NCBI RefSeq assembly: GCF_001641265.1
Contig: NW_020167542.1
Span: 434,001 to 498,000, forward strand
Origin: Pseudogymnoascus destructans
Lineage: Eukaryota; Ascomycota; Leotiomycetes; Thelebolales; Thelebolaceae
Length of the DNA stretch: 64,000 nt
Direction: 5' to 3'
The first letter of the stretch is position 1; every line of letters begins with the position of its first letter. Below are positions 62,275 to 64,000 of the stretch, one piece after another. The position numbers and the translations under genes are program-made. Below the pieces are notes generated by a model. The model did not search any database. It worked only from the letters and a program-made list of their open reading frames with translations, and was not told the DNA's origin.

Positions 62275-64000
62275 TCACGCCTCAACTTCCACCTCCTCCC
62301 TCCTCGGCCTTATCCAAATATTCGTCTTCATATCCGGCACCGCATTAAACATAAACCCCAGCTGCCAATCCCTCGGCCTCTCCACCTCCCTGTACTCAAA
62401 CCTCTCCAAAAACTCCAACAAAAACAACTTCACCACCACCAGCGCGAGGTGTCGTCCCGGACACGCATGTTTGCCTGTAATTTCTCCATTAGCACACTAT
62501 CTTTCTCCCAAGGCCGACAGTAGGGTGACTGAATGGGGGGGGGAACACATACCATGACCAAAACTCATAAACCGATCACTCGGCTGACTACTCGCCACTC
62601 TATCCTCCGCAAACCTAAACCCCCTAAACGTCCTCGCATCCTCATACACCCCCTCATCCATATGGATCCCATGCAACGGCATCTGCGTCACCGTCCCAAA
62701 CGGCAAATGCACCGGTTTCGCCCCCCCAAACCCCTCCGACGGCTGTAACGTCACGCCCTTCGGATCAAGCACCTTGCGTTGACTCAACAACTGCCCAACG
62801 GGATGCAACCGCTGCGATTCCTTGATGAAAGAGTCCAGCAGCGGTAGGGACGAGAGAGCTTGCGTCGTCCACACCCCGTTGTTACCAGCGAGCACCGCGC
62901 GCGCTTGTTCCAGGATCCTGTCCGCATAAAGTGAGGGAGGGTGCGAGACAAGGTCGTGTATGCAGTGCGTCAGCGTGATAGTAGTCGTATCCACCGCCGC
63001 GAAAGAAAAATCCAGAAGCCGTCCAATAACGCCCGTGAGCACCGTCGACTCCTTCGCCTCCGCGTACCCTGGCCGCGAGAGGACGTAATTCACCATCATA
63101 GGCAGGACAGTTGGTTCGCCATCCGCATACGTCCCCGGCGTCGGCGGGTTGGCGAGGAGGGCGCGGACGTCGGGGAGGATCAAGGCGCGCAGTTTGGCGA
63201 CGCGGCGGGTGGTGTTGAAGAGTGGTGCGATTAACGGGACGAGCGGGCGCCAGAGGTTCTTGAGGAAGAAGGATTGGATGATGATCCCATTTGCGAAGCC
63301 GGCGAGGGTGTCTGTCCACGCGGGGAGGGTGGTGTATTTCGCGCCGACGAGGATGCGTGTTGTGATGCGCCCGATGGCGGTGAGGGTGGAGGGGTGCACG
63401 GTTAGGGGGTACCACTCTTCTTCGCCGGAGAGGAGGGTTGGGGGGGGTGGGGGGGGAGGAAGAAGGAGAGGCTGGTGTGGATTTCGGTGGTGAGGGGAGC
63501 GATCATGGCGTCGACGGAGCGGGTGATGGAGGTGCGGACGAGGTGGATTATGTCCGTGTTGTCGTGGCCGAGGAATGGTTCGAGGACGAGGCCCTGGGGG
63601 GGGGTTAGGGTTGGTGAGGGAAAGAAAAGGGGGGGGCTCACGTCTTCATTTGCGGGCGTGGAGTTTGCCATTCGGTCGGGGATCTTGCGTATTGCTGCGA
63701 AGACGGAGGGGGGGAGGACATAGTGCCCGCCAGCCATGAACGCTTCATTGTTTTTTGAGTACTAATATTTTGTCAGTAATTCGTTTGGTTGCCTCGAATG
63801 AATCTCCGTCACCGCTGCTTTCTCATCTATTCCCCCGACCACTCCCACAATTTCATACACCTCACCCCTATCATCTCAAGCCTTCAACCACCACCCCCCT
63901 TTTCCCCATGACAAAGATTAAACCCAACAAAACCAAAAAATAATCTCACCTTCTCATAAAATTGCTCAATCAGCACACTCCCCGGCACACTCTTTCCACT
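62275..64000 (-). CDS. cytochrome P450, 5' end outside the window, apparent frameshift
   Basis: Heme monooxygenase of the fungal ent-kaurene-oxidase-like type. Exons from the right: up to 63950 (VPGSVLIEQFYEK), 63761-63642 (YSKNNEAFMAGGHYVLPPSV), 63593-62553 and 62474-62275; introns of 188, 48 and 78 nt. The I-helix is FAAVDTTTITLTH (atypical, normally AGxxTT), ExxR is KESQR, and the heme loop FMSFGHGKHACPGRHLAL is completed across the last intron with its cysteine. Within the third exon the frame from TEIHTSL to EEEWYPLTVHP does not connect. They are out of register across two runs of eight G/C at 63440-63447 and 63449-63456, equivalent to one missing base. It may be a real inactivating indel or a homopolymer error. 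The start lies beyond 64000. Confidence 0.8.

Noticed and set aside
1..64000. tRNA genes
   Set aside because: No GGTTCGAATCC-type T-arm with a matching acceptor stem was found on either strand by eye; a dedicated tRNA scan could still find an intron-bearing one.

Overview
The window is nuclear DNA of a filamentous ascomycete (Pezizomycotina type). Protein genes carry short introns (46-258 nt) with fungal donors (GTATGT, GTACGT, GTAAGT) and CTAAC/TACTAAC branch sites. Genes lie 150-1000 bp apart on both strands, the conserved proteins look like fungal orthologues, and transposon relics are AT-rich and full of stops, as expected after repeat-induced point mutation. I could not place the genus. 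No tRNA or rRNA gene could be supported.

Layout. 1-9.5 kb: a 5'-truncated RhoGAP, two mitochondrial large-ribosomal-subunit genes (uL4m and mL38) fired head to head from a 153-bp promoter, and a Ser/Thr kinase. 10.25-15.2 kb: a 4.9-kb decayed hAT transposon with 8-bp target duplications, inserted in one arm of a small palindrome and filled with pogo and Tc1/mariner relics and a 0.5-kb-arm inverted repeat. 15.6-17.1 kb: an ATF/CREB-like bZIP factor. 17.1-23.0 kb: almost 6 kb without a credible gene, packed with minisatellites and G- or C-rich tracts. 23-34.6 kb: exosome subunit Csl4 (with a probable GC-AG intron), dihydroxyacetone kinase, SmD2, mitochondrial 3-hydroxyisobutyryl-CoA hydrolase, a Tc1 relic, and an Ams2-like GATA factor with an expanded zinc finger. 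34.6-37 kb: a gene-poor island with a small secreted cysteine-rich protein and a stop-interrupted ORF. 37-43.5 kb: RPA3, cytosolic LysRS, COX15 and a nucleotide-sugar-type transporter. 43.8-51.1 kb: a PDR-type ABC pump and an MFS drug transporter, head to head across 1.3 kb. 51.5-52.8 kb: remnants of what looks like a STAND/NLR-type gene. 53-64 kb: NSE2 SUMO ligase, cap methyltransferase ABD1, RPN7, alanine aminotransferase with two possible starts, and a cytochrome P450 running off the right edge with an apparent frameshift in a C/G homopolymer.

Most genes are housekeeping: mitochondrial translation and respiration (uL4m, mL38, hydrolase/mS47 family, COX15, ALT), RNA metabolism (Csl4, SmD2, Abd1), genome maintenance (RPA3, NSE2) and proteolysis (RPN7). 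Many are divergent pairs with short shared promoters. The accessory material (transposons, secreted protein, efflux pumps, NLR remnant, P450) sits between them in small islands. I did not find a clear new multi-gene system. The best candidates for follow-up are the hAT-in-palindrome nest, the minisatellite block upstream of the bZIP gene, the NLR remnant, the secreted cysteine-rich protein and the ABC/MFS pair.
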